DNA of 57,494 nt from an uncultured Sulfurovum sp. (lineage in GTDB: Bacteria; Campylobacterota; Campylobacteria; Campylobacterales; Sulfurovaceae), in NCBI GenBank assembly GCA_902727855.1, contig CACVAS010000168.1, positions 1-57,494 of the forward strand, read 5' to 3'. Position numbers and translations under genes: made by a program. The notes beneath the pieces were generated by a model that saw nothing but the letters and a program-made list of their open reading frames with translations, had not been told where the DNA came from and searched no databases. Below are positions 28,234 through 37,657 of this stretch, in pieces; positions within the stretch are counted from its first letter, which is position 1, and every line of letters begins with the position of its first letter.

Positions 28234-28752
28234 ATGGTTAGAGAAGTAGTTGTATATCCAGATAAGAGGCTAAAGCTTATCTCTTCTGAGGTAGTCTCTT
28301 TTGATGAAAAGTTACATACCCTTTTAGATGATATGTATGACACCATGCGTGAGAAGAATGGTGTTGGTTTGGCAGCCATACAAGTAGGTGTCGATATAAG
28401 AGCACTTATTATTAATATTCCTGTAGAGGATGCAGAAGAGGGTGTTGACCAGCCTAAAGAGAATACTTTAGAGATGATAAACCCAGTCATTATAGAAGCA
28501 GATGGCAATGAAAAGTTTCAAGAGGGTTGTCTCTCTATACCCGGTGTGTATGAAGATGTTGAACGTGCAAAACATGTAAAAGTAAACTACTTTGACAGAG
28601 ATGGTCATGCGCATACAGTAGAAGATGAAGACTTTTTAGCCATAGCCATTCAGCATGAAATGGATCACTTAGAGGGGAAAGTATTTATTGAAAAACTCTC
28701 TTACATGAAGCGTAAGAAGTTTGAAAAAGAGTGGAAAAAAAGAACTAAATAG
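28234..28752 (+). CDS. def: Peptide deformylase
   Basis: Def removes the formyl group from nascent proteins at the ribosome. The 172-residue protein has the three motifs: GVGLAAIQ near residue 43, EGCLSIPG near 95, and HEMDHLEG near 137, together the metal ligands Cys, His, His. It follows clpP by 14 bp with a GTAGGTGAG stretch upstream of the ATG. The C-terminal KRKKFEKEWKKR is a basic ribosome-binding-type helix. Confidence 0.97.
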   Translation: MVREVVVYPDKRLKLISSEVVSFDEKLHTLLDDMYDTMREKNGVGLAAIQVGVDIRALIINIPVEDAEEGVDQPKENTLEMINPVIIEADGNEKFQEGCLSIPGVYEDVERAKHVKVNYFDRDGHAHTVEDEDFLAIAIQHEMDHLEGKVFIEKLSYMKRKKFEKEWKKRTK

Positions 28753-28815
28753 TTAAAAAAATGACAATTTGACATCTTTTTAACACTTTGTTAAAAACTA
28801 TGTCACACTAGCACT

Positions 28816-30411
28816 ATGAATGCAAAAATAGATAGTGGTACTCCACCTCAAAAAAGAACTCCTCAAACAAAAATCAAACAAAAAGCCAAAAAAGAAAGCA
28901 TAGTCAATAGACTTTCTTGTGCAACACTCGAAGGTGTCAATGCCAAGGTGATAGAAGTAGAAGCTACTTTTACCAAAGGGCTACCTGGGTTTGCAGTAGT
29001 CGGACTAGCCTCTACAGATATACAAGAAGCAAAGGAGAGAGTAAAGTCTGCTCTGCTTACCAATGAATTCGTCTTCCCTCCACTCAAAATTACTATAGGA
29101 TTAAGCCCATCAGAAATAAAGAAAAATGGTAGTCAATTTGATTTATCTTTGGGATTACTGATTGCACTAAATAAAAAAAGTTTTGAAGAAGAGGGATTGT
29201 TTGTTTTTGGAGAATTAGGGTTAGATGGTAGGGTCAAAAGCTCATCTATGATTTTCCCATTGGTTCTCTCACTTAAAGAACAAGGACTTATACAAAGAGC
29301 CATAGTACCAAAAGAAGCTATAGGATACTTGAGTCATATCTCTGGTGTAGACTTCATTGCAGTTGAGACACTGGGTGAAGCCATCCATCTACTTAGTAAA
29401 GGTGAGTTTGCTACCAATGTTAAAAAGTTTGACTACGATGCAAACTCTTTTACTTTGGAAAAAACAGCCTACTATTATAAAGAGAAATATGAGAGTGACT
29501 TTTCAGATGTAAAAGGGCAAATGGTTGCCAAACGAGCTGCACTTATAGCCGCCGCTGGTATGCATAATTTCTTTATGGAGGGTAACCCAGGTTGTGGTAA
29601 AAGTATGATAGCAAAACGCATTAAAGACATACTACCACCTATGCAAGAAGAGGAGTTACTCTCTATAGCTAAACATCAATTTTTAGATGGACAAGTGCCA
29701 AGTTTTGATGCCGTAAGACCTATGCGATCCCCACACCATACAGCAACTTCTGCTTCTATCTTTGGGGGTGGGTCTGGACAAGCAAAAATCGGAGAAGTAG
29801 CACTGGCATCAAAAGGCATATTATTTTTTGATGAAATACCACACTTCTCTAAAAATATACTAGAAGCACTACGTGAACCTTTGCAAGATAAAAAAGTACA
29901 TATAGCCCGTGTCAATGCTAAGATAGAATATGAGGCAGACATTATGTTTGTTGCCGCCCAAAATCCTTGCCCTTGTGGTAACCTACTTTCTAAAGTACAG
30001 TCATGTCGTTGTACAGAAGTGGAGATAAAACGCTACCAGAACAAACTCTCTGACCCCTTTTTAGACCGTATAGATCTCTTTGTTGTCATGCAAGAAGTAC
30101 GCAGTGAAGATAAAGCTGATGTGAACTCTAAATCGATGCACCAAGAAGTGATAGAAGCTTTTAAGATGCAGAAAAAAAGAGGACAAGTACGTCTCAATGG
30201 TAAATTAAGTGAAGATGAAATAGAAAGCTTTTGTTGTTTACAGAGTGATGCTTTAGTACTTTTAGAAGGTGCTATTAGAAAATTCGGACTTTCACATAGA
30301 AGTATTGCTTCCATAAAAAAGATAGGAAGAACCATTGCTGATTTAAATAAACATACTTACATAGAAAAAAGAGACATATTAGAAGCGTTGAGTTATAGGA
30401 GGAGAAAATAA
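28816..30411 (+). CDS. YifB/ComM-family Mg-chelatase-like AAA+ ATPase
   Basis: ComM is a hexameric helicase that promotes branch migration during natural transformation. The 531-residue protein has an N-terminal Lon-like fold, Walker A GNPGCGKSM near residue 258, sensor and arginine-finger regions, a Cys-rich loop NPCPCGNLLSKVQSCRC near 379 typical of the Mg-chelatase subfamily, and a C-terminal helical domain. A 25-residue lysine-rich extension precedes the usual start region; no clear ribosome-binding site marks 28816, so a later start is possible. It follows def by 63 bp. Confidence 0.9.
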   Translation: MNAKIDSGTPPQKRTPQTKIKQKAKKESIVNRLSCATLEGVNAKVIEVEATFTKGLPGFAVVGLASTDIQEAKERVKSALLTNEFVFPPLKITIGLSPSEIKKNGSQFDLSLGLLIALNKKSFEEEGLFVFGELGLDGRVKSSSMIFPLVLSLKEQGLIQRAIVPKEAIGYLSHISGVDFIAVETLGEAIHLLSKGEFATNVKKFDYDANSFTLEKTAYYYKEKYESDFSDVKGQMVAKRAALIAAAGMHNFFMEGNPGCGKSMIAKRIKDILPPMQEEELLSIAKHQFLDGQVPSFDAVRPMRSPHHTATSASIFGGGSGQAKIGEVALASKGILFFDEIPHFSKNILEALREPLQDKKVHIARVNAKIEYEADIMFVAAQNPCPCGNLLSKVQSCRCTEVEIKRYQNKLSDPFLDRIDLFVVMQEVRSEDKADVNSKSMHQEVIEAFKMQKKRGQVRLNGKLSEDEIESFCCLQSDALVLLEGAIRKFGLSHRSIASIKKIGRTIADLNKHTYIEKRDILEALSYRRRK

Positions 30412-30494
30412 ATATTATTTTAATATTTACCCTCAATTAACCTAAGCCTTTTACAATAATCTCAAAATAGTCATGAGATTACAAAAGGATATTT

Positions 30495-31595
30495 ATGAAA
30501 AAAATACTCATCATTACTTTACTCGGATTTGCAATGTTACAAGCCTTTATACTGGGAGGCAATAACGAGATAAAATATGCGCATGCGCCAAGTAACCCAA
30601 AGCATACGCTACCTACCAGTAGCAATGAAATACTCTCATTTCATCAAGTCTTAAAAGATTCTATTGATGCTGTTGTGAACATCTCTATACGTATTTACTC
30701 TAAACAACGTTACATTGTACGTGACCCATTCTTTGGTTACGAGTATTATCAGCATGTGCCTCAAGAGAGACTCAAGCGTGCTTTAGGCTCAGGCGTCATC
30801 CTCTCTAAAGATGGTTACATTGTCACCAACAATCATGTCATTGCAGGTGCAGATGAAATTACCGTTTCTATTAATGGTCATACTAAAGAGTACCCCGCTA
30901 AACTCATTGGCTCTGATAAGGGTTCAGATTTGGCAGTCATTAAGATAGAAGCTGAGGGGCTAAAACCTATTAGCCTTTCTAAAGATGAAGATGTCCATGT
31001 AGGTGATGTTGTCTTTGCCATAGGAAATCCTTTTGGTGTGGGGGAAACAGTGACACAAGGTATTGTCTCTGCACTAAACAAGCAAGGTATGGGTATTAAC
31101 CAATATGAAAATTTTATACAAACAGATGCGTCCATCAATCCTGGTAACTCTGGAGGGGCATTGGTAGATAGCCGTGGTGCACTCATTGGCATTAATGCAG
31201 CTATCCTTTCACGTAGTGGAGGTAACCATGGTGTGGGTTTTAGTATACCTGTAGATATGGTACAAAACATTGTTACTAAGCTTGTTAAGAATGGTAAAGT
31301 AGACCGTGGCTATTTAGGTGTAAGCATTGCGCCTATCACCACAAAAAATGAAGCCTATTTTGTACAAAAAGAAGGTGCTATTATCACACAAATACAACGT
31401 GGCAGTGCAGCAGACATAGCAAATTTACAGCCAGGTGATCTCATCTATGAGGTAGAGGGTAAAAAAGTCAGCTCACCCACACAACTACAACAAATCATTG
31501 CCAATATTTCTCCAAATACGCAAATAGATGTAACCTTAGAACGAGAGAAAAAAGAGGTAAAAACTACGATGAAACTTCATAGGAGAATGGAATAG
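30495..31595 (+). CDS. Periplasmic serine protease, HtrA/DegS-DegQ type with one PDZ domain
   Basis: This envelope quality-control protease has an N-terminal signal or anchor (residues 2-20), a trypsin-like domain, and one PDZ domain. The triad is visible: His in VTNNHVI near residue 117, Asp in GSDLAVIK near 148, Ser in NPGNSGGAL near 220. The PDZ (YLGVSIAPI through PTQLQQII) ends the 366-residue protein. One PDZ gives a DegS-like layout, whereas DegP and DegQ have two. AAAGGATATTT precedes the ATG. A substrate loop with aromatic residues (FFGYEYYQHV) is prominent. Confidence 0.9.
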   Translation: MKKILIITLLGFAMLQAFILGGNNEIKYAHAPSNPKHTLPTSSNEILSFHQVLKDSIDAVVNISIRIYSKQRYIVRDPFFGYEYYQHVPQERLKRALGSGVILSKDGYIVTNNHVIAGADEITVSINGHTKEYPAKLIGSDKGSDLAVIKIEAEGLKPISLSKDEDVHVGDVVFAIGNPFGVGETVTQGIVSALNKQGMGINQYENFIQTDASINPGNSGGALVDSRGALIGINAAILSRSGGNHGVGFSIPVDMVQNIVTKLVKNGKVDRGYLGVSIAPITTKNEAYFVQKEGAIITQIQRGSAADIANLQPGDLIYEVEGKKVSSPTQLQQIIANISPNTQIDVTLEREKKEVKTTMKLHRRME

Positions 31596-31622
31596 TGAAT
31601 GCTATTTCCATCTTCATTTATA

Positions 31623-31667
31623 TGTTACAACAAACCCACCAAGAACGAGCCATATAAACATACCTGA
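31623..31667. repeat. 45-bp direct repeat, left copy (fragment of yeiH 3' end)
   Basis: These 45 bases match 33821-33865 at 44 of 45 positions and in the same orientation. The right copy is the genuine 3' coding end of the YeiH-family gene; this one is an isolated fragment. Together they bracket the FISUMP gene, as an insertion or attachment-site duplication would. Confidence 0.85.
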
Positions 31668-31787
31668 TTTTGTGTATCAATATTTTGAGGTACAAAAATA
31701 TCATTAAGTAAATAATAAGAAAAATTTTATAAAAAGACAAGCATGAAATGTTATACTTAAATTATAATAGTTATAAGAAGGAAACAT

Positions 31788-33695
31788 ATGTTTGAGAATT
31801 TAAGTAAGAAATTGTTCGCTACTTTGTTAATACTTTCGGTGTCTATGGTACATGTATCTGCAGAGGATGATAACAACCTTAGTGATACACAATTACATGC
31901 AGTGATGGGAATTATCACCAACCTTATACTGAATAGCCCTAATGCTAAAGAAATCGCATTGATAAAAATAGAGGCATATGCTTCTAGTGGTGGTAGCAGT
32001 GCAACACCCACAATTGGGGACTATCAAAATGCTAATGTTGTAGGTGTAGATACTCAGAAATTATCTGCAATGAATGAAGCTGTGGCATCTGCACTTCCTA
32101 CTCAAGTAGATACACAGGTAGAATTACAAGCGATTGTAGATGGGCTCATTGTACATAATGGTACAACTTATGGTACAGTTATTTCACCCTATACAGGGAT
32201 AGTGTGGCTAGATAGAAACTTGGGTGCAGAGAGAAGATGTACAACATTTGATGACGCACAGTGTTATGGGGACTACTATCAATGGGGTAGAAATTTTGAT
32301 GGGCATGAAGACTTAGTCAGCGGAACTACTGATATACAAGCTATAGATGTTAATGATGTAGGGCATGAAGATTTTATCACCGCTGACAATACATACGATT
32401 ATGACTGGGGAAATACAGCTGATAGTTCTGGGGTCATAAGAGTGTCACACTGGTCAACAACAGATGGATCTTCTGTGTGTCCTGCAGATTTTAGGGTTCC
32501 AACTCTTGATGAATTTAAAGCAGAATTATTTGATTCAGGTTCAGCAAATATACAAAACAGAGATAATGCCTATGATAGCTTTCTGAAATTACCATCGGCT
32601 GGTTTGAGAAACAGGTATGATGGTAGCATGACAGAACAGGGTGAAGTGGGTCTTGTGTGGACTATATCTTTAGAACATACAGGTGCCTATGCACCATATT
32701 GGAAATCTAGTAATGTAGGATGGATTGACTACTATAGAAGTCGTGCCAATGGGAAAACGGTACGCTGCTTGAAAGATTACCCAGATACAACACCACCAAT
32801 ATTTACCTCTGATGACAACACCACTGTGGCAGAAAATCAAACATCAGCAATCACGCTCATCGCTACAGATGCAAATGTAATTATCTATAGCATTTTTGGA
32901 GGAGAAAGTGATAGTTTTGATCTCAATGCTACTACAGGGGTAGTGACTTTTAAAGTTGCCCCTGATTTTGAGACTTTAGCTATCTATACCTTTACTGCAA
33001 AAGCTACAGATGCTTCGGGTAATGAAGTTACACAAGGTATAACCATAGAGATTGAAGATGTTGATGAGTTTATAGTCTATAACGGCACTACATATGGTAC
33101 AGTAATTTCTCCTTTCACAGGTAAGGAATGGTTAGATAGAAATTTGGGAGCAGAGAGAGTATGTATGAGCTTTGATGACGCACAGTGTTATGGTGACTAC
33201 TACCAATGGGGCAGAAATCATGATGGACATCAGGAGCGTAACTCAACGACTACAAGTACACAAGCTGCAGATATAAATAATGCTGGATTGAATTATGTAA
33301 TAAATTCAATAGACTGGGCATCGGTAGACAGTGATGGGAGTCAAAGAATGGTAAACTGGAGTGCAACCAATGGTGCATCTGTTTGTCCAACGGGATATAG
33401 AGTTCCTACTCTAACAGAAATACTTTATGAAACAACATTGGCAAGTACACCTGTTAATGGGCATTTAGATGCTTTTGATAATTTTCTAAAATTACCCTCA
33501 GCAGGTTACAGAAGAGATAATGGTGCTATGAGGAATGAAGGGTCAGCAGGTTACTTATGGTCTTCAACAAATGAACTTCCACCATCTTATGCCTCCCCAG
33601 GACATTCAGACTATTTATACTTTACGGGAGGTGTTGCAGACTATGCTTATCTTGGTCGTACGTATGGATTTTCTGTTCGTTGCGTAAAGGATTAG
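31788..33695 (+). CDS. Secreted FISUMP-domain protein with cadherin-like repeat (paralogue 1)
   Basis: The 635-residue protein has a signal peptide (residues 1-26), an N-terminal module containing LHAVMGIITNLIL that is shared with the protein at 51775, a first FISUMP (Fibrobacter major paralogous) domain at about 120-330, a cadherin-like domain (DNTTVAENQTSAI, about 340-420), and a second FISUMP domain to the C-terminus. Both FISUMP domains repeat YGTVISP, EWLDRNLGAE and CYGDYYQWGRN. They adopt a C-type-lectin-like fold in related proteins, so ligand or surface binding is likely. It is flanked by a 45-bp duplication. The C-terminal codons are A-rich, unlike a diversified cassette. Confidence 0.85.
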   Translation: MFENLSKKLFATLLILSVSMVHVSAEDDNNLSDTQLHAVMGIITNLILNSPNAKEIALIKIEAYASSGGSSATPTIGDYQNANVVGVDTQKLSAMNEAVASALPTQVDTQVELQAIVDGLIVHNGTTYGTVISPYTGIVWLDRNLGAERRCTTFDDAQCYGDYYQWGRNFDGHEDLVSGTTDIQAIDVNDVGHEDFITADNTYDYDWGNTADSSGVIRVSHWSTTDGSSVCPADFRVPTLDEFKAELFDSGSANIQNRDNAYDSFLKLPSAGLRNRYDGSMTEQGEVGLVWTISLEHTGAYAPYWKSSNVGWIDYYRSRANGKTVRCLKDYPDTTPPIFTSDDNTTVAENQTSAITLIATDANVIIYSIFGGESDSFDLNATTGVVTFKVAPDFETLAIYTFTAKATDASGNEVTQGITIEIEDVDEFIVYNGTTYGTVISPFTGKEWLDRNLGAERVCMSFDDAQCYGDYYQWGRNHDGHQERNSTTTSTQAADINNAGLNYVINSIDWASVDSDGSQRMVNWSATNGASVCPTGYRVPTLTEILYETTLASTPVNGHLDAFDNFLKLPSAGYRRDNGAMRNEGSAGYLWSSTNELPPSYASPGHSDYLYFTGGVADYAYLGRTYGFSVRCVKD

Positions 33696-33776
33696 TAGTA
33701 CTTGTGTATGGTGTAGTTATATTAACTTAATGCGGTACTAGATATGAAGGTATAGTTTGAGAAGTGGTGTAGCTAT

Positions 33777-33806
33777 GAAAAAAAGTGTAGGGTATTGGCA
33801 CCCTAC
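33777..33806 (-). terminator. Rho-independent terminator of the yeiH-family gene
   Basis: On the minus strand GTAGGGT (33806-33800) pairs with ACCCTAC (33793-33787) around GCCAAT, followed by AC and a run of seven T (33784-33778). It overlaps the last codons of the transporter gene. Confidence 0.75.
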
Positions 33807-34864
33807 ATACAAATCAACTTTGTTACAACAAACCCACCAAGAACTAGCCATATAAACATACCTGAAGCAGTATAGACTGGCGCTAAACCTAAGCCCTTAA
33901 ACTTAGAAAATACAGTTCCCATACCAAGTGCAGTCATTGCCATAGTCAGTAAAAATGTATCTATCTCATTGATAATATTTACAATGTCTTGTGGTACGAG
34001 TTGTAAAGAGTTGAATCCTGCTACCAGAATGAAGTAAACGGCAAACCATGGGATAACAAGTTTGGTCTTTTCACTTCTACTGTTACCGTCTTTCTTGGCA
34101 GTCCATGCAAGGTAAAAGCCTAACAGTATGAGCATAGGGGCTATCATGATGACTCTTGTCATTTTAACGATGACCGCAGCATTTGCCATCTCCTCTGAGG
34201 CATTGGGTACAGAGGCTGGTACCGCTACTACTTGCGCTACTTCGTGTATAGTTCCTCCTACGTAGATACCAAAAGTACGAGGATCCATGTACAAAAATCC
34301 TGAGGCATCTTTAATAAGTGTTTCGTAGAGTATAGGATAAAGAAACATTGAAATAGTACCAAAGAGTACAACCATGGAGACAGCTATGGCTGTTTTGTAC
34401 TCTTCTGCTTTTAAGACAGGTTCTGTCGCAAGTACAGCAGCAGCACCACAAACTGATGCACCAGAAGCGGTGAGTATAGAAGTATCTTTTTCCATGCCAA
34501 AGACTTTAAATCCTAACCATGAGCCAAATATGAGTGTTGAGGTAAGCATAACAAGAGAGACTAAAAATCCATCTACCCCTACCTCAGCTATTTGTTGAAA
34601 AGTAATCCTAAACCCATAAAAGACAATGGCAAAACGTAAAATTTTTTTAGCTGAAAAGGTAATACCTTTTTGCCATGGTGCAGGGGTTTTATTGTGTAGG
34701 GTATTTGCATAAAAAATACCTATGACTATACCTATAACAAGAGGAGAAAGCCCTAGTGTTATAATGGGTTGTAAGCTTGAAATAAACGTGGCTGCAGCGG
34801 CAAATATAGCAACAAATAATACACCCATAAGGGTGCCTTTATAGTTTTCTTTAGAAAAAGCCAA
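33803..34864 (-). CDS. YeiH-family (UPF0324) putative sulfate/anion exporter
   Basis: The 353-residue protein has about ten hydrophobic segments and the family motifs NKTPAPWQKGITFSAKKILR near residue 57, SGASVCGAAAVLATEP near 134, and GTIHEVAQVVA near 204. The family is annotated as a sulfate exporter without firm biochemical proof. A LysR regulator is encoded divergently 165 bp away, the usual pairing for this family. Its 3' end is duplicated as a 45-bp fragment at 31623. Confidence 0.87.
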   Translation of the reverse strand: MAFSKENYKGTLMGVLFVAIFAAAATFISSLQPIITLGLSPLVIGIVIGIFYANTLHNKTPAPWQKGITFSAKKILRFAIVFYGFRITFQQIAEVGVDGFLVSLVMLTSTLIFGSWLGFKVFGMEKDTSILTASGASVCGAAAVLATEPVLKAEEYKTAIAVSMVVLFGTISMFLYPILYETLIKDASGFLYMDPRTFGIYVGGTIHEVAQVVAVPASVPNASEEMANAAVIVKMTRVIMIAPMLILLGFYLAWTAKKDGNSRSEKTKLVIPWFAVYFILVAGFNSLQLVPQDIVNIINEIDTFLLTMAMTALGMGTVFSKFKGLGLAPVYTASGMFIWLVLGGFVVTKLICM

Positions 34865-35029
34865 AAGAGTCCTTTAGATTGATGTCTTATTGATAGAGTT
34901 TTTACGTTACTATTTTACGCAAGAATCTATAATGTTCAAAAAATTTGATTAACTTTTTGAAATTATACTATATCCTTGATAGAATATGCTTTACTAAAAC
35001 AGCATAAAGTATTATAGAAAAGAGTAAAT

Positions 35030-35947
35030 ATGAAATTAACATTAAGACAAATGGATATCTTCCTTAATGTCGTGAGTTCGGGTCATTTGACAAACGTTGC
35101 AAAACAGATGAAGTTGAGTCAATCAGCGGTATCTATGTCCATTAAGGAGTTAGAAAATATATTGGGTCGTCCTGTTTTTGACAGGATTAACAAGAAGTTG
35201 GTCCTCAATGAAGTGGGGCGTGCTTTTCATAAAGAAATAAGCCCAATATTTAAAAAGCTTTCAGATATTGAGTATGAGTTTAAAAACTCTGAAAACAAAG
35301 GGATGATACGCGTAGGGGCAAGTACTACGATTGTCGACTACTTGATGCCCTCTATTATTTGTTCTTACATGAGTTCTTACCCCGATGTGAAGATAACGCT
35401 TAAAGAGGGGAATACACAAGAAATTGTAAAAATGATACAAGAAGGGAGTATTGATATAGGATTTGTGGAAGGATTTGTTTCAGGTTCAGATATTGTCAAA
35501 GAAAAAGTAGGCGTTGATGAACTTGTGGTGGTCACAGAAAATGAGTCACTCACAAAGAGTCAAGCTGAAAATATAGGCTATTTTAAAGATATGCGCTGGG
35601 TACTTAGAGAAGAAGGTTCTGGAACAAGAGAAGTTTTTTTAGACTACATTAAAGAGGATGTTGATGATTTAAATATTTTCTTAGAATTAGGCCATACGGA
35701 GTCAATTAAGAGTATTTTAAAAAACCGTGAATGTTTGACATGTCTTTCAAAGATTTCTGTAGAAAAAGAGATACATGAGAAAAAACTTTTTGAAGTAGCT
35801 GTGAAAAATTTTCATTGTCAAAGAGACTTTTTGATGATCCATCATAAAGATAAATATCATAGTACACTCTTTGAAAAGTTTACTTTTTTCTCTAAAAAGT
35901 TTATGTCTCAGATGTTAGATAGTAGCCATACTACATGTCTAAGATAG
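35030..35947 (+). CDS. LysR-type transcriptional regulator
   Basis: The 305-residue protein has the N-terminal winged HTH (LRQMDIFLNVVSSGHLTNVAKQMKLSQSAVSMSIKELE) and a two-lobed effector domain starting near residue 90. It is divergent from the YeiH-family transporter gene and most likely controls it, since LysR regulators commonly act on the adjacent divergent gene. AAAGAGTAAAT lies before the ATG. The effector is not evident; sulfur or carbon intermediates are the usual guesses for this pairing. Confidence 0.88.
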   Translation: MKLTLRQMDIFLNVVSSGHLTNVAKQMKLSQSAVSMSIKELENILGRPVFDRINKKLVLNEVGRAFHKEISPIFKKLSDIEYEFKNSENKGMIRVGASTTIVDYLMPSIICSYMSSYPDVKITLKEGNTQEIVKMIQEGSIDIGFVEGFVSGSDIVKEKVGVDELVVVTENESLTKSQAENIGYFKDMRWVLREEGSGTREVFLDYIKEDVDDLNIFLELGHTESIKSILKNRECLTCLSKISVEKEIHEKKLFEVAVKNFHCQRDFLMIHHKDKYHSTLFEKFTFFSKKFMSQMLDSSHTTCLR

Positions 35948-35957
35948 GGTAAAAGTT

Positions 35958-36536
35958 TTAATCTAAGATAGCTTTGTATTGTTCTGGTGTATTGATATTA
36001 CTAAAGGGCAATGTGTCATCAAAATATACCAGTTTTATATTTGATGCATGTAAAAGGGCATGGAGCTTATGGTTATCTTCTTCTAAATGTTGTTTTGCTT
36101 TTTTTAAAACATGAGAAGTATAGATACCACAAAGTGGTTCAAGTCCATGGGGACTGTGTGCAATAATAGCATCATAAGGTGTATGGACCTTATCTAGTGC
36201 AAGCTTTTTCAAGTAGAGCTTATCTACCACCTCTTTATCCACCAATGGTGCATCGACACTAAGTATAAATACAGTATTGCTTTGAAGTGTCTCAAAAACT
36301 GAGACAATACCAACTAGAGGTGAACTTTGTTTATAGATATCTTCAATAACATTACAAGCAAAGTTAAATTTATGCCCTTTACTACTAAGGTAGACAGATT
36401 GAAAAAGAGCAGTAAGCTTATGGTGCTGAAATTCACTGAGTGTGGGGTAGGTTTTAAAAGGGAGAAGAGCCTTGTCTTTACCCATACGAGAACTTTTTCC
36501 ACCGGCAAATATAATAGCAGGAATAGGGTACTTCAT
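35958..36536 (-). CDS. mobA: Molybdenum cofactor guanylyltransferase
   Basis: MobA attaches GMP to molybdopterin to form the bis-MGD cofactor of DMSO-reductase-family enzymes. The 192-residue protein begins PAIIFAGGKSSRMGKDKALL, the nucleotide-binding signature, and has LSVDAPLV near residue 94 for metal binding. I used the ATG at 36536, which overlaps the upstream transporter gene's stop as ATGA; a longer open frame extends to 36836 but only because of overlap. It is the last gene of the operon with the MFS and RDD genes and converges with the LysR gene. Confidence 0.9.
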   Translation of the reverse strand: MKYPIPAIIFAGGKSSRMGKDKALLPFKTYPTLSEFQHHKLTALFQSVYLSSKGHKFNFACNVIEDIYKQSSPLVGIVSVFETLQSNTVFILSVDAPLVDKEVVDKLYLKKLALDKVHTPYDAIIAHSPHGLEPLCGIYTSHVLKKAKQHLEEDNHKLHALLHASNIKLVYFDDTLPFSNINTPEQYKAILD

Positions 36537-37657
36537 AGTATGGTATTTCTGCGTTTCTGATGAATAAGTAGTGCTATGAAAGCCAAAAGAGTGATACCTG
36601 CTTCTACAAGAAATAGGTACTCTCCATAAATTTGTCCAGAAAGAAGTGCACCTAAAGAACCGCCCAGCCCAAAGGCAATCCCCAAAAAGAACTGTTGAGC
36701 AAGTTTTTTTTGGCTGTAGAGCGAAAATACATAGGTAATGGCTGCAGTATGATAGAGTGCAAAACTGATGGCATGGAAAGACTGAGAGATAAAAGTCATG
36801 GTAAGAGATTCTGGGTACAAGTAAAGAAGTAGCCATCTGAGTGCTGTTGCAAGTGTAGCAAATTGTAGTATATTGAGTAGATTTCTTTGGAGCAAGGGAC
36901 CTTGGTAGTAAAGCATAATGATTTCACAAATAACCCCAAAACTCCACATCCATGAAGTCATCTCCAAAGAGACTCCATATGACAATGCATAAATAGTAAA
37001 AAAGTTATAAAACCCACCAAAACCTAGTTGCATTAAAAATATTGAAAGCCAAAAAGCCCAATATTTTGAGAGTGAAAATGCACTATCCTTATGTATGGCA
37101 TCATGTTCAACTTTGTCGTATTGAATAAGCAGTGCTCCAAAAATAAGCGTAAAAAATGCTAGTCCACTGAGATAATAGAGGGATTCATAAGGTAAGGTAA
37201 GTACTTTCCCTAACCACAAAGCAATAATAATAAAACCTAGTGATCCCCATAGACGTACCTTCCCATAATACTCTTTAGAGAGGGTACTTAATGCAATCGT
37301 TTCTACATAAGGGAGTGATATCCCCATAGCAGCACCAAAGAGTACATTGGCAAATAGGAAGAACCAAAAATCTGTAGCTGTACCCAAGAAGAGCAGGGCA
37401 CCTATAAAAGTAAACAGTAAAGAGAGTAGATATATGTTGGGTGTTAAGGGTACAAAATCACGAAAGAGAAAGGGAAGTAAAAACCTCATAAAAGGTGCTG
37501 CTGCAAAGATAGCACCTATATCAAAGGCACTATATCCTAGGTCTGTGAGCGTTTTTGGTAAAAAAATAACATAGACACCCACAATCGCAAAGTAAAAGAA
37601 GTAGTATCCACCTAGGAGTATAGAAAAGAGGGAAAGAATAGAACTATTTTTTGGCAT
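36533..37657 (-). CDS. MFS transporter, PPP/HcaT-like
   Basis: The 374-residue protein has about twelve membrane helices. The GISLPYVETIALSTLSKEYYGKVRLWGSLGFI stretch near residue 115 is characteristic of the MFS_1-like group around HcaT and nucleoside:H+ symporters. Substrate is unknown. Its ATG overlaps the RDD gene end by 14 bases and its stop overlaps mobA's start, so the three genes are co-translated. Confidence 0.85.
   Translation of the reverse strand: MPKNSSILSLFSILLGGYYFFYFAIVGVYVIFLPKTLTDLGYSAFDIGAIFAAAPFMRFLLPFLFRDFVPLTPNIYLLSLLFTFIGALLFLGTATDFWFFLFANVLFGAAMGISLPYVETIALSTLSKEYYGKVRLWGSLGFIIIALWLGKVLTLPYESLYYLSGLAFFTLIFGALLIQYDKVEHDAIHKDSAFSLSKYWAFWLSIFLMQLGFGGFYNFFTIYALSYGVSLEMTSWMWSFGVICEIIMLYYQGPLLQRNLLNILQFATLATALRWLLLYLYPESLTMTFISQSFHAISFALYHTAAITYVFSLYSQKKLAQQFFLGIAFGLGGSLGALLSGQIYGEYLFLVEAGITLLAFIALLIHQKRRNTIL

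Noticed and set aside
30495..31595. Two-PDZ DegP
   Set aside because: Only one PDZ domain is present and the protein ends normally after it.
31788..33695. Paralogue 1 as a second DGR target
   Set aside because: Its C-terminal codons are A-rich and its last 20 bases are not GC-rich; there is no hairpin after the stop and no Avd. It shares domains but not the diversified-cassette signature.
35958..36836. A 292-residue open frame extending mobA upstream
   Set aside because: The first 100 codons run antiparallel in frame to nothing known and lie inside the MFS gene; MobA's nucleotide motif begins at the ATG at 36536.
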